Shown here in pieces: positions 46,068 to 56,825 of a stretch of 64,000 bases of DNA. This stretch comes from Gyrodactylus bullatarudis (Eukaryota > Platyhelminthes > Monogenea > Gyrodactylidea > Gyrodactylidae). The stretch spans positions 62,001-126,000 of the forward strand of contig SSNU01000093.1 in NCBI GenBank assembly GCA_012064415.1, written 5' to 3'. Position numbers and translations under genes: made by a program. Below the pieces are notes generated by a model. That model did not search any database, was not told the DNA's origin, and worked only from the letters and a program-made list of their open reading frames with translations. How positions within the stretch are numbered: the first letter of the stretch is position 1; each line of letters begins with the position of its first letter.

Positions 46068-46367
46068 AAATGAAATAATGATTCTATACTAAAAAATAAG
46101 TTTTTTTATCCAAACAATCCTGTTTTCTAATAAGAAACAGCATGGGGTCTAAAAGACCCCATTTATCCAATGTGTTACCAATCAAAAAACAGTCACTAAC
46201 TCTACGACCGAATGTGATATAACTTCAAACTAAGTAAAAAACTGTTTGTTATTCTTATCTCGAAGCTATATTAAAAATTCATAGAGAAAAATTGTGAAAC
46301 AAAAAAGTTATAGCCATTCAAAGTTGCCCTGGGGTCTAAAAGACCCCATTTTGCATGCAAGGGTTAA

Positions 46368-46712
46368 AAGCATCATTTAAAAATAAATAATAGAGCCCTG
46401 ATGTCAAATCATTTAAGAATTTAAAAAGAGTTTTAGTTAGATTACAAGAGGTCGATAGGGCTGAATGAAAGAAGGTTAATGGTCAAAAGTTACTCAGATG
46501 TGGTCTTCAAACAAAGTGTATCTTAAATATTTGCAATTCATTATAGCCCATCTTGCAATAATTTTTCTACAATTTAAAATAATCCTGTATATATTATATT
46601 CTAATTCTGAACTTTGAATCAGTAACTTGTTAATCTTGTTAAACTTGGTAAACATTATCAAGCCATCAGTTAGACTTTCAAGAGCTACCTTGTAGCAATC
46701 TTAACGTTAACA
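46368..46712. other. AT-rich spacer
   Basis: No gene recognised. Confidence 0.4.
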
Positions 46713-46955
46713 TAAGCCTAATTGACATGAGGATGAGAATTTTTCTGAAAAACTGAATCTCTGGATAAATTTACTTTATGAATTCCATTAGAAAATGAGC
46801 CCATGAGTCGTTAAAAGAAAAAAATTTAAATTTCCCATATTTTCAACCTATGAGCACAAAATTTTTGATTCAAATCATTAAAATTAGTTTTTTTCCGACT
46901 TTATTGAGTTTTTGGTGAAATTAGTAGATTTTCATCTTCATGTCAATTAAGTTTA
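46713..46955. repeat. Foldback group A, short 243-bp version
   Basis: Both ends are present: AAGCCTAATTGACATGAGGA on the left, TTCATCTTCATGTCAATTAA on the right. Most of both arms is deleted; it looks like a MITE. Confidence 0.65.
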
Positions 46956-46965
46956 TATTGTAATT

Positions 46966-47812
46966 AAAGTCGTTCTGGAAATAGTTTTCGCATATGTCGA
47001 ATCCAAGAAACTATTAATTTTCCAACGAAATTGAAGGGAAAAACATAAAAATAAGGAATCAAATTTACGATTGATAAATTTTGAGATCTAATGATCCATT
47101 ATTAAGAATTTTAGAGACCTTGAAAATTGTTAGAAAAATCGATCTGGGGACAAGGACAATATGAAAAAGTTCTGTTGAGAAAAATTAAAAGACCATCAGA
47201 AGTTGTGTGAATTAATGAAAAAATAGACATCGAATTTCCTCAGAGAAGAAATAAAAGCAGGCTTCAAATCATCTGGCCGTAGACTCATCTTCATCTTCAG
47301 CAGCTGAAATTTTTTCTTAGAATCACATAAGAATCAAAAGAAAAATTAAATATTTAGAATAAAATCGAAATACTCAGAAGTAAAGCTGGTGTTAGAAAAT
47401 AAATTTTACATTTCTGATATCTTCGGGCGAAAAATGCCGAGCGATCTTTGATCAACAAGTCAGGGTGGAAAAATTTTTTTTCCTTGATCTGATCCGATTT
47501 TTTGGGTCGATCACACGAGTTTTCTTCAAATTTGTTCAATAATTCTGATTTTTTAGGTTAGAAATCTCCAACTCGTCAAAATAAACTTTTTGTGAAAAAA
47601 TTGTCAAAAAAAATTTTCAACCCTGTTTTTGATCCATACTCTGAGATCTGATCTTAATCGAAAAAAAATTTTTTCTCTTCCTAAATTGCTCTTCATCTTA
47701 CGCTTTTTATCAAGATATAATTTTATTTGTTCGCAATAAAAAATTAGCTAGGAAGATCATTTTTTAGCGTGAGCCTCAAATCTAACGCCAAGACTATTTC
47801 CAGAACGACTTT
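46966..47812. mobile_element. Unclassified TIR element, 847 bp
   Basis: Exact 20-bp inverted ends AAAGTCGTTCTGGAAATAGT (46966-46985; complement 47793-47812). No clear target duplication and no recognisable protein. It starts 10 bases after the group A MITE. Confidence 0.6.
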
Positions 47813-49949
47813 ATTGGCAAATGATATGTAAAAATTGAAACTTACATGTAAATTTTATGAGCTCCCAGAATTTGTTAATATAGCAAGTTTTTTAGGAAAC
47901 CGGTTCAAAAGACACACTTTGACTAGGTTAGGAATAAAACTTGAAAAAATACAAAATTTTATTTTCCCTTTATCAAAATTGATGTTTAAACCATGAAAAA
48001 CACATTTTTGAAAGTCAAAATGAAAATTTTTCATGTTTTGTTACACAAAAATCCCTCATCAAAATTTACCTAATTTCCTGGGACTTTCTTTCGAAAAGAG
48101 ACTCAATTCTTACCATAAGCCCTATTATTATTCAAAATGTTGCAAAAACTATTAAAAAATCACAGTTTTGTACTTTCTCGTAGTGAAATTCATTGAAAAA
48201 GTCTTTGCGTGTGTTCAAGATTTGTCATTTTCAATCGAGATTTTGTATATCAGAACAAGCTCGAAAACGTTTTATAGGTTTTATAGGAAAAAATGATTAG
48301 AGTTTCGATAACCTTCAAACTGAGATTTTTTTGTTAGAAAATAAATCTATATTGTGAAATAGGTAATATGTACAAAATAGAGATTAGTAATCTGGGTTAT
48401 TTAAGGAAACATCATTTTATCTATTTTTTGCTGATTTATAAAGAATAATATAAATATAATGTCATTCATCAATATAGAGTTAGTTGATATGAAAATGAAT
48501 GAATCTAACAAGTAAATTATAAAAAATTCTGGTTAAAGGTCTGGATAAAGGAGAGTTTTTGTGTAATCTATTTTGCTACGAATGTGATGCATTATTTATT
48601 TATTTTATTTTTATTTCTAACAAAAAAAATTATAATGGATTTTAAACACTTAATATTGTCACAGTCATTGATTTGAAATTCATTATTTATTGCTTCGAAA
48701 GAGAAGAGAAGGAAGGATTTTTTAAAAGATTGGTATCTGATATTATAGTCTGAGATTAAGGCTGGCAATAGTTGAAAAATTTAATATAAATCTAAAATAC
48801 TTAAAAATAAACAAAATATATTATTCATTTAGATAAATCCAGTTAAACAGAGGGTTAAGTGAAAATGCGATTTTCATCATATGCAGTTCTAAGTGATGGA
48901 GGTTTTTGCAAAATAAAATTTAAAAATTTAAATTTCCTGTACCCATAAATCTTGTTTTCAGGGAAATATTAAAAATTTTCAGAAAATGATCTGGATGTTT
49001 AGAGAAGGGATTATAAAAAAAGAGATTGCTCGAAAAGTAAATTTATCAATTATTGTAGTAAAATTCATTCAAAATTCGTAATTTTCAAATGAGATTTTGT
49101 ATATTAAAATTTAAAAGATATAATTCAAAGGGATCCGAAAAAAGGTATTACCCTAATGAAAAGTTTGAAAATCTATGTCATCAATATGAATCTAAATTCC
49201 ATAAGTATCAAGTATTCCACCAATCATAGTTTTGGCGATTCTTGCGTACTTTTTGATCGAAATCGAGTCCCATGCATATATATTATTTATTGATTTTATT
49301 TTTTCTCTTGATTATTATTATTTCACATAAAAATATTCAAAAAAATAACAAGATAGGAGTGTATAAATTGTAACTAATTAGTTCTACCTAGAGGAAGAAT
49401 AGGGAGAATTTCGAATATTTTCTTTGAACTGTTCCTAATTCATCGGAAAGATTGATAAAATCAAAATCCAAAAGTTTATTGTCTGAGAATTGATTAAAGA
49501 ATAAAGAATTTTATTACATAGTTTTTTTGTGTGTATTAAACAAGTCCTACCATCCACTCTTTTGATGGTATTCTTGCCTTAAACAAATACAAACTATATT
49601 TCTTGTTTGTATAACTTTTTCATTGTTTTGACTTGATTTGAATAATCTTTCTGCCTATTCATTTTATTTTTCATCAGAGTATTTTATAGAGTTGAAGAAT
49701 ATTTTTTTGGAAGTATTGGCAAGTGGGGAAATGCCAAAATTGTCACTCAAACTGAGACAATGAAACTCTTAGCCAGATGAAGAATGAAAATAACCTGTCT
49801 GATTAAATTATTATTATCCTGTCTGATGTCAGATATATATATCAGTTAAGTGAATCTAAGTTTTATTTTAATTCATTCCAAATAAAAAATTTTTTAACAG
49901 GCTTTTCACATAACGATTTTAATTTGAATAGTAGAAAAAAGATAAATTA
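47813..49949. other. AT-rich spacer, 2.1 kb
   Basis: No gene, known repeat or convincing frame seen on either strand. Confidence 0.45.
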
Positions 49950-49988
49950 ACACCAAATGTACATTTCTCAAAAGTTCATCAGTAGTGT
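49950..49988 (-). ncRNA. Hammerhead ribozyme motif, PLE1 copy 5
   Basis: Parts: ACACUA, CUGAUGA, ACUUUUGA, GAA, AUGUACAU, U, UGGUGU. Stem I has 6 bp including one U-G. Stem II can form only C-G plus an A-A contact around UUUU. Confidence 0.58.
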
Positions 49989-50250
49989 CTCTTTGATAAG
50001 GATAAAGGTTAGAAGACAAATGAAAATAATAATTCACAAGTTTTGAAAGAAATAGTAAAAGTCAAAGAAATTAAGAATAAAATGTAAGCTGAAAAAACAC
50101 CAAAACTCTCCTATAATAGCAACGGTGGAGAGAAAAGTGAAAAAGCTCCCATAGGCCATGGTAGTTGAAGGTTATAGTAACAATCTGTTTAAATACATAA
50201 GTTTGGTTCATATAAATTTATAAAGAATTTCTCCTTCACCCAAACGCGTA
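49950..50250 (-). pseudogene. PLE1 copy 5, GIY-YIG end and 3' tail
   Basis: The minus strand reads the C-terminal region and tail as in 26345-26640, ending in an intact hammerhead motif at 49950-49988. A group A foldback arm (50320-50610) separates it from its upstream part at 50755-50876. Confidence 0.75.
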
Positions 50251-50319
50251 TATCAAGAAAACGAATATTCTTTGAAATCCAGATTATGTAGCCCATATTA
50301 TAGATTGGAGAAGAAAATT

Positions 50320-50610
50320 TGAAAAAAACTCAATATTTTTCTTCGGAAAGTCAGGAAGAAATTTATTTTTAGAATTCCAAAATACGCCAATAAGTCGGGG
50401 AAATTAAAAAAAATTTCTGAAAAAATTCATCTGACCAAAATTGGGCCCTTTTTTGAATTTTGAAAATGCCTCGAATTTCCACTTTTTCAACTTTTGAGCT
50501 CCAAATTTCTATTGATTACAAAGATCTGAAGCAGTTAAATACAGTAATTCGAGATCAACATGAGACAAGGAATTCGAATTCGACTGCAAAAATTCACAGA
50601 AACCCGTTAT
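50320..50610. repeat. Foldback group A, left arm
   Basis: ACTCAATATTTTTCTTCGGA through GACAAGGAATTCGAATTCG matches 1287-1540. It is probably inserted in PLE1 copy 5. Confidence 0.65.
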
Positions 50611-50754
50611 TAATGTTAAAATTTTGATTTATTGATTATCACGAAGCGGAATGATTGAAAATTCAAAAGTATAACTTTTTGTTGAAAACGGTAGATTCCT
50701 TTCTAACTTCACGGCCCTAGCTGCAAAAAAATTTTCAAATCACCACCAGTGTAA

Positions 50755-51125
50755 TGAATGAGGCCCCACAATCACATTGGAATTTGTAAACTAATAGAGT
50801 CTTCTCCTCTGGCTCCCGCAAATCGTTATGAATCAAACTAAATAATCTCTGAGTTTTAAATACAATTTTCAATTTTCATGAAGCTTAATTTTAAAGGTAA
50901 CGGTTTTAGTAATGATGTTGAGATTGGTTAATCTCATCGATCAACATTACAATAATATACAATTGAAAATTGTATTTAAAACACAGAGATTATTCAGTTT
51001 GAATCCATAAGGATTCACTTAAACCTGAAAAATCTATTGAATTACAAATTTCAATGCACTTGTGGGGCTTCATATATAGGACGGACTATAAGGAAACTTT
51101 CTACAAGATCTAGTGATCATTTTAT
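50755..51125. pseudogene. Head-to-head PLE1 fragments
   Basis: 50755-50876 reads the start of the GIY-YIG region on the minus strand (PEEKTLLVYKFQC-like). At 50876 it flips, and 50874-51125 reads MKLNFKGNGFSNDV, then YKFQCTCGASYIGRTIRKLS on the plus strand. The junction is abrupt. Confidence 0.7.
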
Positions 51126-51129
51126 CTGG

Positions 51130-52105
51130 CAGATGAGTGATTAAATGCGACTGGGGAGCTGGGTAGACAGCTTTTTTGATGTTTTTCTCAAAAATTTTAA
51201 ACTTGAATTGATATTGCACCGAATTATTTAGCGGGATAAAATCATGCAGCGATGCATAATAGAATGCAGGGGATCTATTGAGACCGAAATCAGTGTATTC
51301 CGATCATTAATAACGGTTTTTCTATAACTCAGCTCAAAAGTATACCAGGATAGAAATTTTTATATGGAACAAAAGAGGACGTCATAATCCATTGATCAGT
51401 TAACATAACTACTTGATCACTCAAAATATAAAGGGTAGAGTGTCGTTTAAAAGTGTGAGAAATCCTGAAAAATTTAATAAAATAAGCATACATACTTATA
51501 AGTAGCTGTGTAAATAACTGATTTCAAAGGATTCAACTCTTCATACAATTGTTAGGAATTTTAGTGTATTTGGTGTTAATATATCTTTTACTCCTATTTT
51601 GATATAAGTTTGAGTGGATTTTCGGACGTATTTGAGAATTTACGTGAATTATTCAATCAGAAAAATCTATCCTACCGGTTCCCTGAACAGGAATTATTGC
51701 TGAACTAGTTCTAAAAGGTTTGGTGTAAATTTATGTTGTCAATAAATTAACTGTTGTGAGTATTTAATGCTTTTTATTAAGAATATTAATTAATTATATT
51801 ATATTTTATATTACATAACTACTTACACGGGATATATTAACGATTATAGGGTGTTAGGCTCATCTTTAGTTTATCCGATTTACTGAAACCTGAAGAGAGG
51901 ACCATTTAAGGAGAATACAATGTCCGACAGACCATAACGGTATATGCCTCTAATTATGAAAATAGGTTTAAAGCTTAATTAATTAATAGATTATCGACTG
52001 AAATTGATTTCTCTTTAATTGTAGTTTAATTTTTTATCAGCAGCTTTGATGGAAAAAATGAGCAGTTGACTAAATCCAACAATCAATAAACAAGAAGTTT
52101 AAGAA
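51130..52105. other. Spacer with PLE1 tail piece
   Basis: 51560-51690 (TGGATTTTCGGACGTATTTG, ACGTGAATTATTCAATCAG) matches DNA past the PLE1 hammerhead at 26280-26330 and 63055-63110. No gene otherwise. Confidence 0.45.
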
Positions 52106-52109
52106 AAGA

Positions 52110-53085
52110 ATTGTTTTCAGAGAGATATATTCGTTTCGGTCTCATCAGCCTCAATCTTAATGAGGTTCAATATTTTATAACACGTTTGAATGAATGATAA
52201 AAACGGAAATAGTTTTCTTTTATAAATTCAATTTAAAAAAAGACCAAAGAGATTCTCTAGCTTTATCTATCTTGTACAAAGAAAATTTAGTTTTAAAAAT
52301 AATATAAGTCTTGTTGATAAAATTTCCAAGAATGGAAATAATATTCTTGAAGGCTGTGGTGTTTATAAATTGAAGTGTAGCTGTGATAAAATTTGTATTG
52401 GTCAAACTGGTAGAAATTTCAAGACAAGAATCAAAGAACATAAAAACAGTATTTTAAGAAATGATAATAAATCTCATGTTTTTCAAAATGTTCTCAACAA
52501 TAATGGGCATAAAATCAATTTTGAGGAGGTTAAAATTCTTAGTGTACAAAAAAACTTTAGAAAGAGGTTAATTCATGAAGCTCTAGAAATTGGCAATGGA
52601 AATGTTGGTGAAGTAAACATTGATCAGTGTTGGATTCAGCTTTTTGGTAAAAGGAGGAAGTTAAATTAAATCTGATGAAAAATTATAACTCTATTCTTTT
52701 CTGATTATCAATACTTTATTATCGTAGGTCAGCCTCTTGTATTATTCCATTCTCTAATCTGATTGGAAAAGACTGATAGGTATGAGATCATGAAAGTATA
52801 TACAATTGTCCCACAGGTTTGGTATATGGAAAAGAGCACACCCTAATTTTCCAAGAAGAAATGTATTTTTTATAATAAAATTTAAAACTTAGGTCAACAT
52901 TAGAACTCTCAGCCATGGTCAATGACCATTGGTCATCCAAACGTTTCGACGGTGATTGTCTTCACACGCCTTCTTCAGTGGTACGACAAGTTTATCAAAA
53001 ACCAAATACTATTTACAATTGTCCCCTAGCTTTGGCATATGGGAAAGAGCTCACCCCACCTTTCCAAGAATAAATTTTTTTCTCT
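52110..53085 (+). pseudogene. Penelope-like element PLE3, truncated
   Basis: It holds a GIY-YIG frame (52370-52669) preceded by VYKLKCSCDK-type codons. An inverted terminus at 52120-52165 has a degenerate hammerhead on the minus strand (GAUUGAGG, CUGAUGA, GACC, GAAAC). The 3' pLTR-like DNA has a 60-bp direct repeat (about 52805-52870 and 53025-53085, sharing TTTCCAAGAA). No RT. Family distinct from PLE1 and PLE2. Confidence 0.72.
52370..52669 (+). CDS. PLE3 GIY-YIG endonuclease domain
   Basis: The frame opens before the first ATG (about 52290; ENNILEGCGVYKLKCSCDK) and runs 99 codons from it. The motif CIGQTGRNFKTRIKEHKNSI is the GIY-YIG core, with the catalytic R and the E replaced or shifted downstream (HEALEIGNGN). 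It ends QLFGKRRKLN. It would nick target DNA for PLE insertion. Without RT it is a remnant, though uninterrupted. Confidence 0.65.
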   Translation: MKCSCDKICIGQTGRNFKTRIKEHKNSILRNDNKSHVFQNVLNNNGHKINFEEVKILSVQKNFRKRLIHEALEIGNGNVGEVNIDQCWIQLFGKRRKLN

Positions 53086-53103
53086 TCTTTCCACATACTT
53101 TTT

Positions 53104-54230
53104 AGTAGGTTAGTTTGAAATTTTTTTTCCGAAAAATATCGAAAATTTTAGATTTTCATATAATTTAATTTGTAGGAAATTAAATTCTGATCAGAATGAT
53201 ATAGAGTTTCGGTATCAAATTTTTTATGGTGGTGGTGTAAACTTCACAAGAAAAGCTTTTCATAATTTTCTATTTAATGTTGAAGGTACGAGTTCTTAAT
53301 CAAGAACGAAAAACCTAGAAGCTTCAACAGAGTGCAGTATAAGGACTACCGTTCAAATAAAAAATCAGGATGGATGACCAGGGCCATTTTCCAAGAATGA
53401 ATAAAAAAGTTTGCAGAGTCTGTTGGCCGCAATGTAGTTCTGATATTAGAAAATTTCAGAGCACATGAGAGAATTGTTTGTCCAGAAAATTTTTTTATCC
53501 TCTATTTACCTGGAACGACCACATCGATATCACAGCCATTCAATAATATAAATCTCAATACAAGGAGATACAATACAACAACAAAACAAGGAGAATTTTT
53601 AAAATGGTTTATAGATTTAAGGATGAGGATCCTGATTAAGAATTCCTTAACTTTATTGGTATTTAAAATTGATAGAACTTATTTTTAAATATAAAATATA
53701 AAAAATATAAATTTTTTCATGATTTTTATATAAACCTTCTATAAGGGTTTTAAGTTATAAATGTTAAACACTTCTCCAGAATTATTTTGCTGAAAAAATT
53801 GTGTTCTTATCTCTATTAATAACAAAGTTATGGCTAACTAAAGTTAGTGGCCCTCAAATTTGTATTAGTGGAAGGATGAAGAAATTATAATATAGGATTA
53901 ATCAGGAAGAAATCATTATCGATTTTCTGCATTAGTTATAAAATGTGAATTGTACATGGTTCAATGTGAAGAACATGTGACGACATTGTGGTCCCTAATT
54001 ATAATTGGCAATTCGTTTAACCTGTAATTATCGTTCTTGATTAAAAACTCGTACCTTCAACATTAAATAGAAAATTATGAAAAGCTTTTCTTGTGAAGTT
54101 TACGCCACCACCATAAATAATTTGATACCGAAACTCTATATCATTCTGATCAGAATTTAATTTCCTACAAATTAAATTATATGAAAATCTAAAATTTTCG
54201 ATATTTTTCGGGAAAAAACATCCTACCAAT
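53104..54230 (+). mobile_element. Long-TIR element with pogo-type transposase remnant
   Basis: Arms of about 205 bp (53104-53310, 54027-54230) are inverted near-copies (CGAAAAATATCGAAAATTTT, GAAAAGCTTTTCATAATTTT). The centre on the plus strand reads NVVLILENFRAHE and YLPGTTTSISQPFN, the second part of the pogo/Tigger DDE domain, with the catalytic D of VDN changed to E. N-terminus and HTH are missing. Confidence 0.62.
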
Positions 54231-55064
54231 TTGTATAAGAGAATTTCTTAAAACACAGCTATTCTCGATGAATTTGAAAATTCATGATTTTTACAAAAAT
54301 ATAATTTTTTCATCAAAGGTATCAAAATTTTTCGGTAAAAATTTGGAAAATTTTCAATTTTAAGCTGGCGCGATATTTTAAAACTTTGAGTTGAATAATT
54401 TTATTGCTGAGAGGAATTAAAATTTATTTTTCAGGATCATCACTAGACAAAGAAAAATTACTCTAATTTTTTTTTTGAAAAAAATTTTTTATTTTTAACT
54501 GATCAAGGATCATACTTTTTCAATTTCCAAGCAGTAAATTGATCGAAATATAGGAAGTAGACTTTCACAAAAAATGGAGTGTTTCTTCAAAAAATGTACA
54601 AGAGTAATTATTTATCATTGTCTGGTGATGATCCCGAAAAATACGTTTAATTCCTCACAGAGCTTGAAAGCAATAAAAAATAACGTGAATTATTGATTCA
54701 GAAAAAAATTTTCAACTGACAGCTCAAAATCACGCTAGCTCGAAGTTTAACCCTTTCGATACCACAGGTCATATATGACCTCTATGTTCAAACTGACTTT
54801 TTTCAATGATTTTGAAACATTTTTTATGATTATTTTTTGATAGTATATCACAAACTATCTAAGTTTGCTATCATGCTATATTTTTGCTAGCCAGGCATGC
54901 CAAGAATGCCATAGATATTTGAGCTTTTACCGAAGGAAGTAGAATTCCTTAATTTATGATTCTTTTTGATCGAAATGATTAAACTTATCAATGTTCAGAG
55001 ATTATAAGATTAATTTTCGTAGAAGCTAAATAGTTAATCCAAAACCAGGTATATTTTATATGTG

Positions 55065-55799
55065 TTACGACCAATGTAGAAACTTTAATCAGTGTATACA
55101 CTGTTCATCTCAACTCAGTTTCTACATTGACCATTTTTTCAATTTTATTTATTTCCCCCTTATGACTAAATAAGTAACAAATAAGAAAATATTTATTTCA
55201 AAATTTCACAAATATAGTACAAAAATTGATTAGTAACACAAAAATTTTGAATCTATTTGTTTTTACAACTCAAACTTTTGTGGCATCGTGAATTGCATAG
55301 AATATTTCTCTTCAAACAGGAACATCTGTTATTCACGCAGCCTGAAGTACAATCACATCTCAGCATGCCCTGTCCGTCAGACCGAGAATTGAGTTTTGAA
55401 GCTGATCGAACTGATAATTTTGAGTCTGGAACATCTTCTAAGCTTAAAAATTCGTTCTTCAAAATATCAAATTGTCCTCTGCTAAATAAACCTTCAAAAG
55501 TTCCCGATGTGCACCCTATTTGGTAGAGACCTCTTTCATCTTGACTCTTGACGATCCCAATAATATTGCTGGCATCAATCTGACTTTTGTCGACGTCTGG
55601 TATTTTGATACTGACGTTCGTGCCAATATTCACATTCCCAGATGTCTTTTGTACCATCTTTTCTGCACAACAATGCAATGTTAGTGGAGCAATCCTTGTC
55701 AATCAATGTGCGATCGAAAAAATGTAGAAACTCAGTTTCTACATTGACCATTGAGATGAACAGTGTATACACTGATTAAAGTTTCTACATTGGTCGTAA
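55065..55799 (-). mobile_element. Nested element with 49-bp TIRs and integrase-type tail ORF
   Basis: Ends 55065-55113 and 55751-55799 are near-perfect 49-bp inverted repeats (TTACGACCAATGTAGAAACT outside). A second palindrome, TGTAGAAACT/AGTTTCTACA, sits at the right side. It encodes the 149-codon minus frame below. Superfamily not certain. Confidence 0.65.
55253..55702 (-). CDS. C-terminal part of a KRBA2/SCAND3-like integrase-type transposase
   Basis: 149 codons. Residues about 26-82 look like the small beta-barrel that follows the integrase core (VNIGTNVSIKIPDVDKSQID, NIIGIV, GLYQIGCTSGTFEGLFSRGQ). Residues 114-147 form a cysteine-rich tail: LRCDCTSGCVNNRCSC, C-NSRCHKSLSCKNK. This pair is the usual end of integrase-like proteins related to domesticated KRBA2 and of Ginger-type transposons. 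The catalytic DDE core is absent upstream. It could be a cut-down protein or simply a remnant; the frame is clean. Confidence 0.55.
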   Translation of the reverse strand: MTRIAPLTLHCCAEKMVQKTSGNVNIGTNVSIKIPDVDKSQIDASNIIGIVKSQDERGLYQIGCTSGTFEGLFSRGQFDILKNEFLSLEDVPDSKLSVRSASKLNSRSDGQGMLRCDCTSGCVNNRCSCLKRNILCNSRCHKSLSCKNK

Positions 55800-56322
55800 C
55801 ATATGCATGAAATCAATGAGCAGTTCCATCAATAGTCTCGTGAAAATGGGGCAATTTTCAACCCCATTTTTACCTTAGATCTTCAATATATAGGTTAATT
55901 TGTAATAACATCGAATGAAATTTAAAAGATATCCTTTTTGACATTAATTGAGTCTTTGAAACAATTAACTTTCAAATAAATCCCTTCATTCGCAAAGTTT
56001 CACTCTAAATTACTCACCAGTAGATGGGAATTTCAAAATAAATCAGACCTTGATGAAATTATGTTCAAGAAAAATTTTTCATAGAATTTTGTCCTGGTAA
56101 ATATCTTTTATCATCACATTTTAGGTAATTCTGTGAGAGAATTAAGCCTGAAACTTTATTCGTTCAGCTATGGTATCGAAAGGGTTAAATCTCTCCAAAA
56201 TTTTTTTTTAGTAAAAGTGTAAATTTTGAATCAGTTATCAAAAAATCTTTCAAAAAATATAAAATATAATGTGACAAGGAGTACAATGAAAAGTCCAAAT
56301 ATACCAAAGAATAAAATTGAGT

Positions 56323-56766
56323 TTATATTTCACAAAGACCATACTCATTGACATTGCAGTCTACAGGCACAATATAACCATGATAACTACCGCCGTATTT
56401 TAAATATACACACGAGCCGTAGGTACTAGTCCAACCCCAATTCCTAAAATTCAAAATTATGTTACAAAAACTTACGAATATACATTAGAAGTGTATCGAA
56501 TATTCACCCAAACATTCGAACCATCATAGGCTCTGTGCATGCCTACGTAGCAATTATCAGTTGAGCAAACATTAGCTGCCTGGCTCTACAAAATAAGCTA
56601 TCATAATTCTTACAGCTGTTGATGAAGTGGGGACATAAAGATGACCCTTATCATGCTGAATGCACCATTTATTTAGAGTATCAAAATCTCCCTTAATAGA
56701 TGTCCTTGATACAGAAATAATACCTTGTATGGCGAATAAAGCAAAGAAAACAAATAAGGACTTCAT
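56323..56766 (-). CDS. Secreted C-type lectin domain protein (three exons)
   Basis: Exons 56766-56614, 56585-56476 and 56443-56323 join to 127 codons. Introns are 28 nt (GTAAG...TTGTAG, phase 0) and 32 nt (GTAAGT...TTTTAG). Residues 1-19 form a signal peptide (MKSLFVFFALFAIQG). The mature part fits a small CTLD: LNKWCIQHDKGHLYVP, YVGMHR, VWVNI, SNWGW, SCVYL, VDCN, YGLCEI, with six cysteines. The EPN/WND calcium motifs are not evident, so sugar binding is unsure. Reading unspliced gives an early stop, and splicing restores the domain, which supports the introns. It probably acts outside the cell in defence or secretion. A TATA box lies 33 nt upstream. Confidence 0.75.
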
Positions 56767-56798
56767 TGTTATATGAAATCATACTTTAAAACTTCGTA

Positions 56799-56806
56799 TA
56801 TTTATA
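56799..56806 (-). promoter_or_regulatory. TATA box of the lectin gene
   Basis: TATAAATA on the minus strand, 33 nt before the ATG. Transcription would start only a few bases before the start codon, giving a very short leader. Confidence 0.5.
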
Positions 56807-56825
56807 TAGATTAGTAATCTATAGT

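Larger units (their letters stand above)
44322..46363 (-). mobile_element. Complete piggyBac transposon, 2042 bp
   Basis: Perfect 16-bp terminal repeats CCCTTGCATGCAAAAT (44322-44337; complement 46348-46363) are flanked by TTAA on both sides (44318-44321, 46364-46367). One uninterrupted transposase gene fills it. Three copies of a 17-nt palindrome (GGGGTCTAAAAGACCCC type) lie near the ends. Nothing in the sequence argues against it being active. Confidence 0.93.
54751..56184. mobile_element. TTAA element with piggyBac-like ends, 1434 bp
   Basis: Exact 14-bp ends CCCTTTCGATACCA (54751-54764; complement 56171-56184) between TTAA sites (54747-54750, 56185-56188). A 16-nt palindrome AGGTCATATATGACCT follows the left end. 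No piggyBac transposase inside; instead it hosts the nested element 55065-55799. It was probably moved in trans. Confidence 0.78.
54258..56290. repeat. Foldback group C (copy 3), split by a TTAA element
   Basis: The left arm (54258-54746) starts GCTATTCTCGATGAATTTGA; the right part (56189-56290) has AATTTTGAATCAGTTATCAA. The 1.4 kb between them is a TTAA element. Confidence 0.6.

Noticed and set aside
55253..55526. Plus-strand 89-codon frame opposite the cysteine-rich tail
   Set aside because: It is antisense to a recognisable domain.
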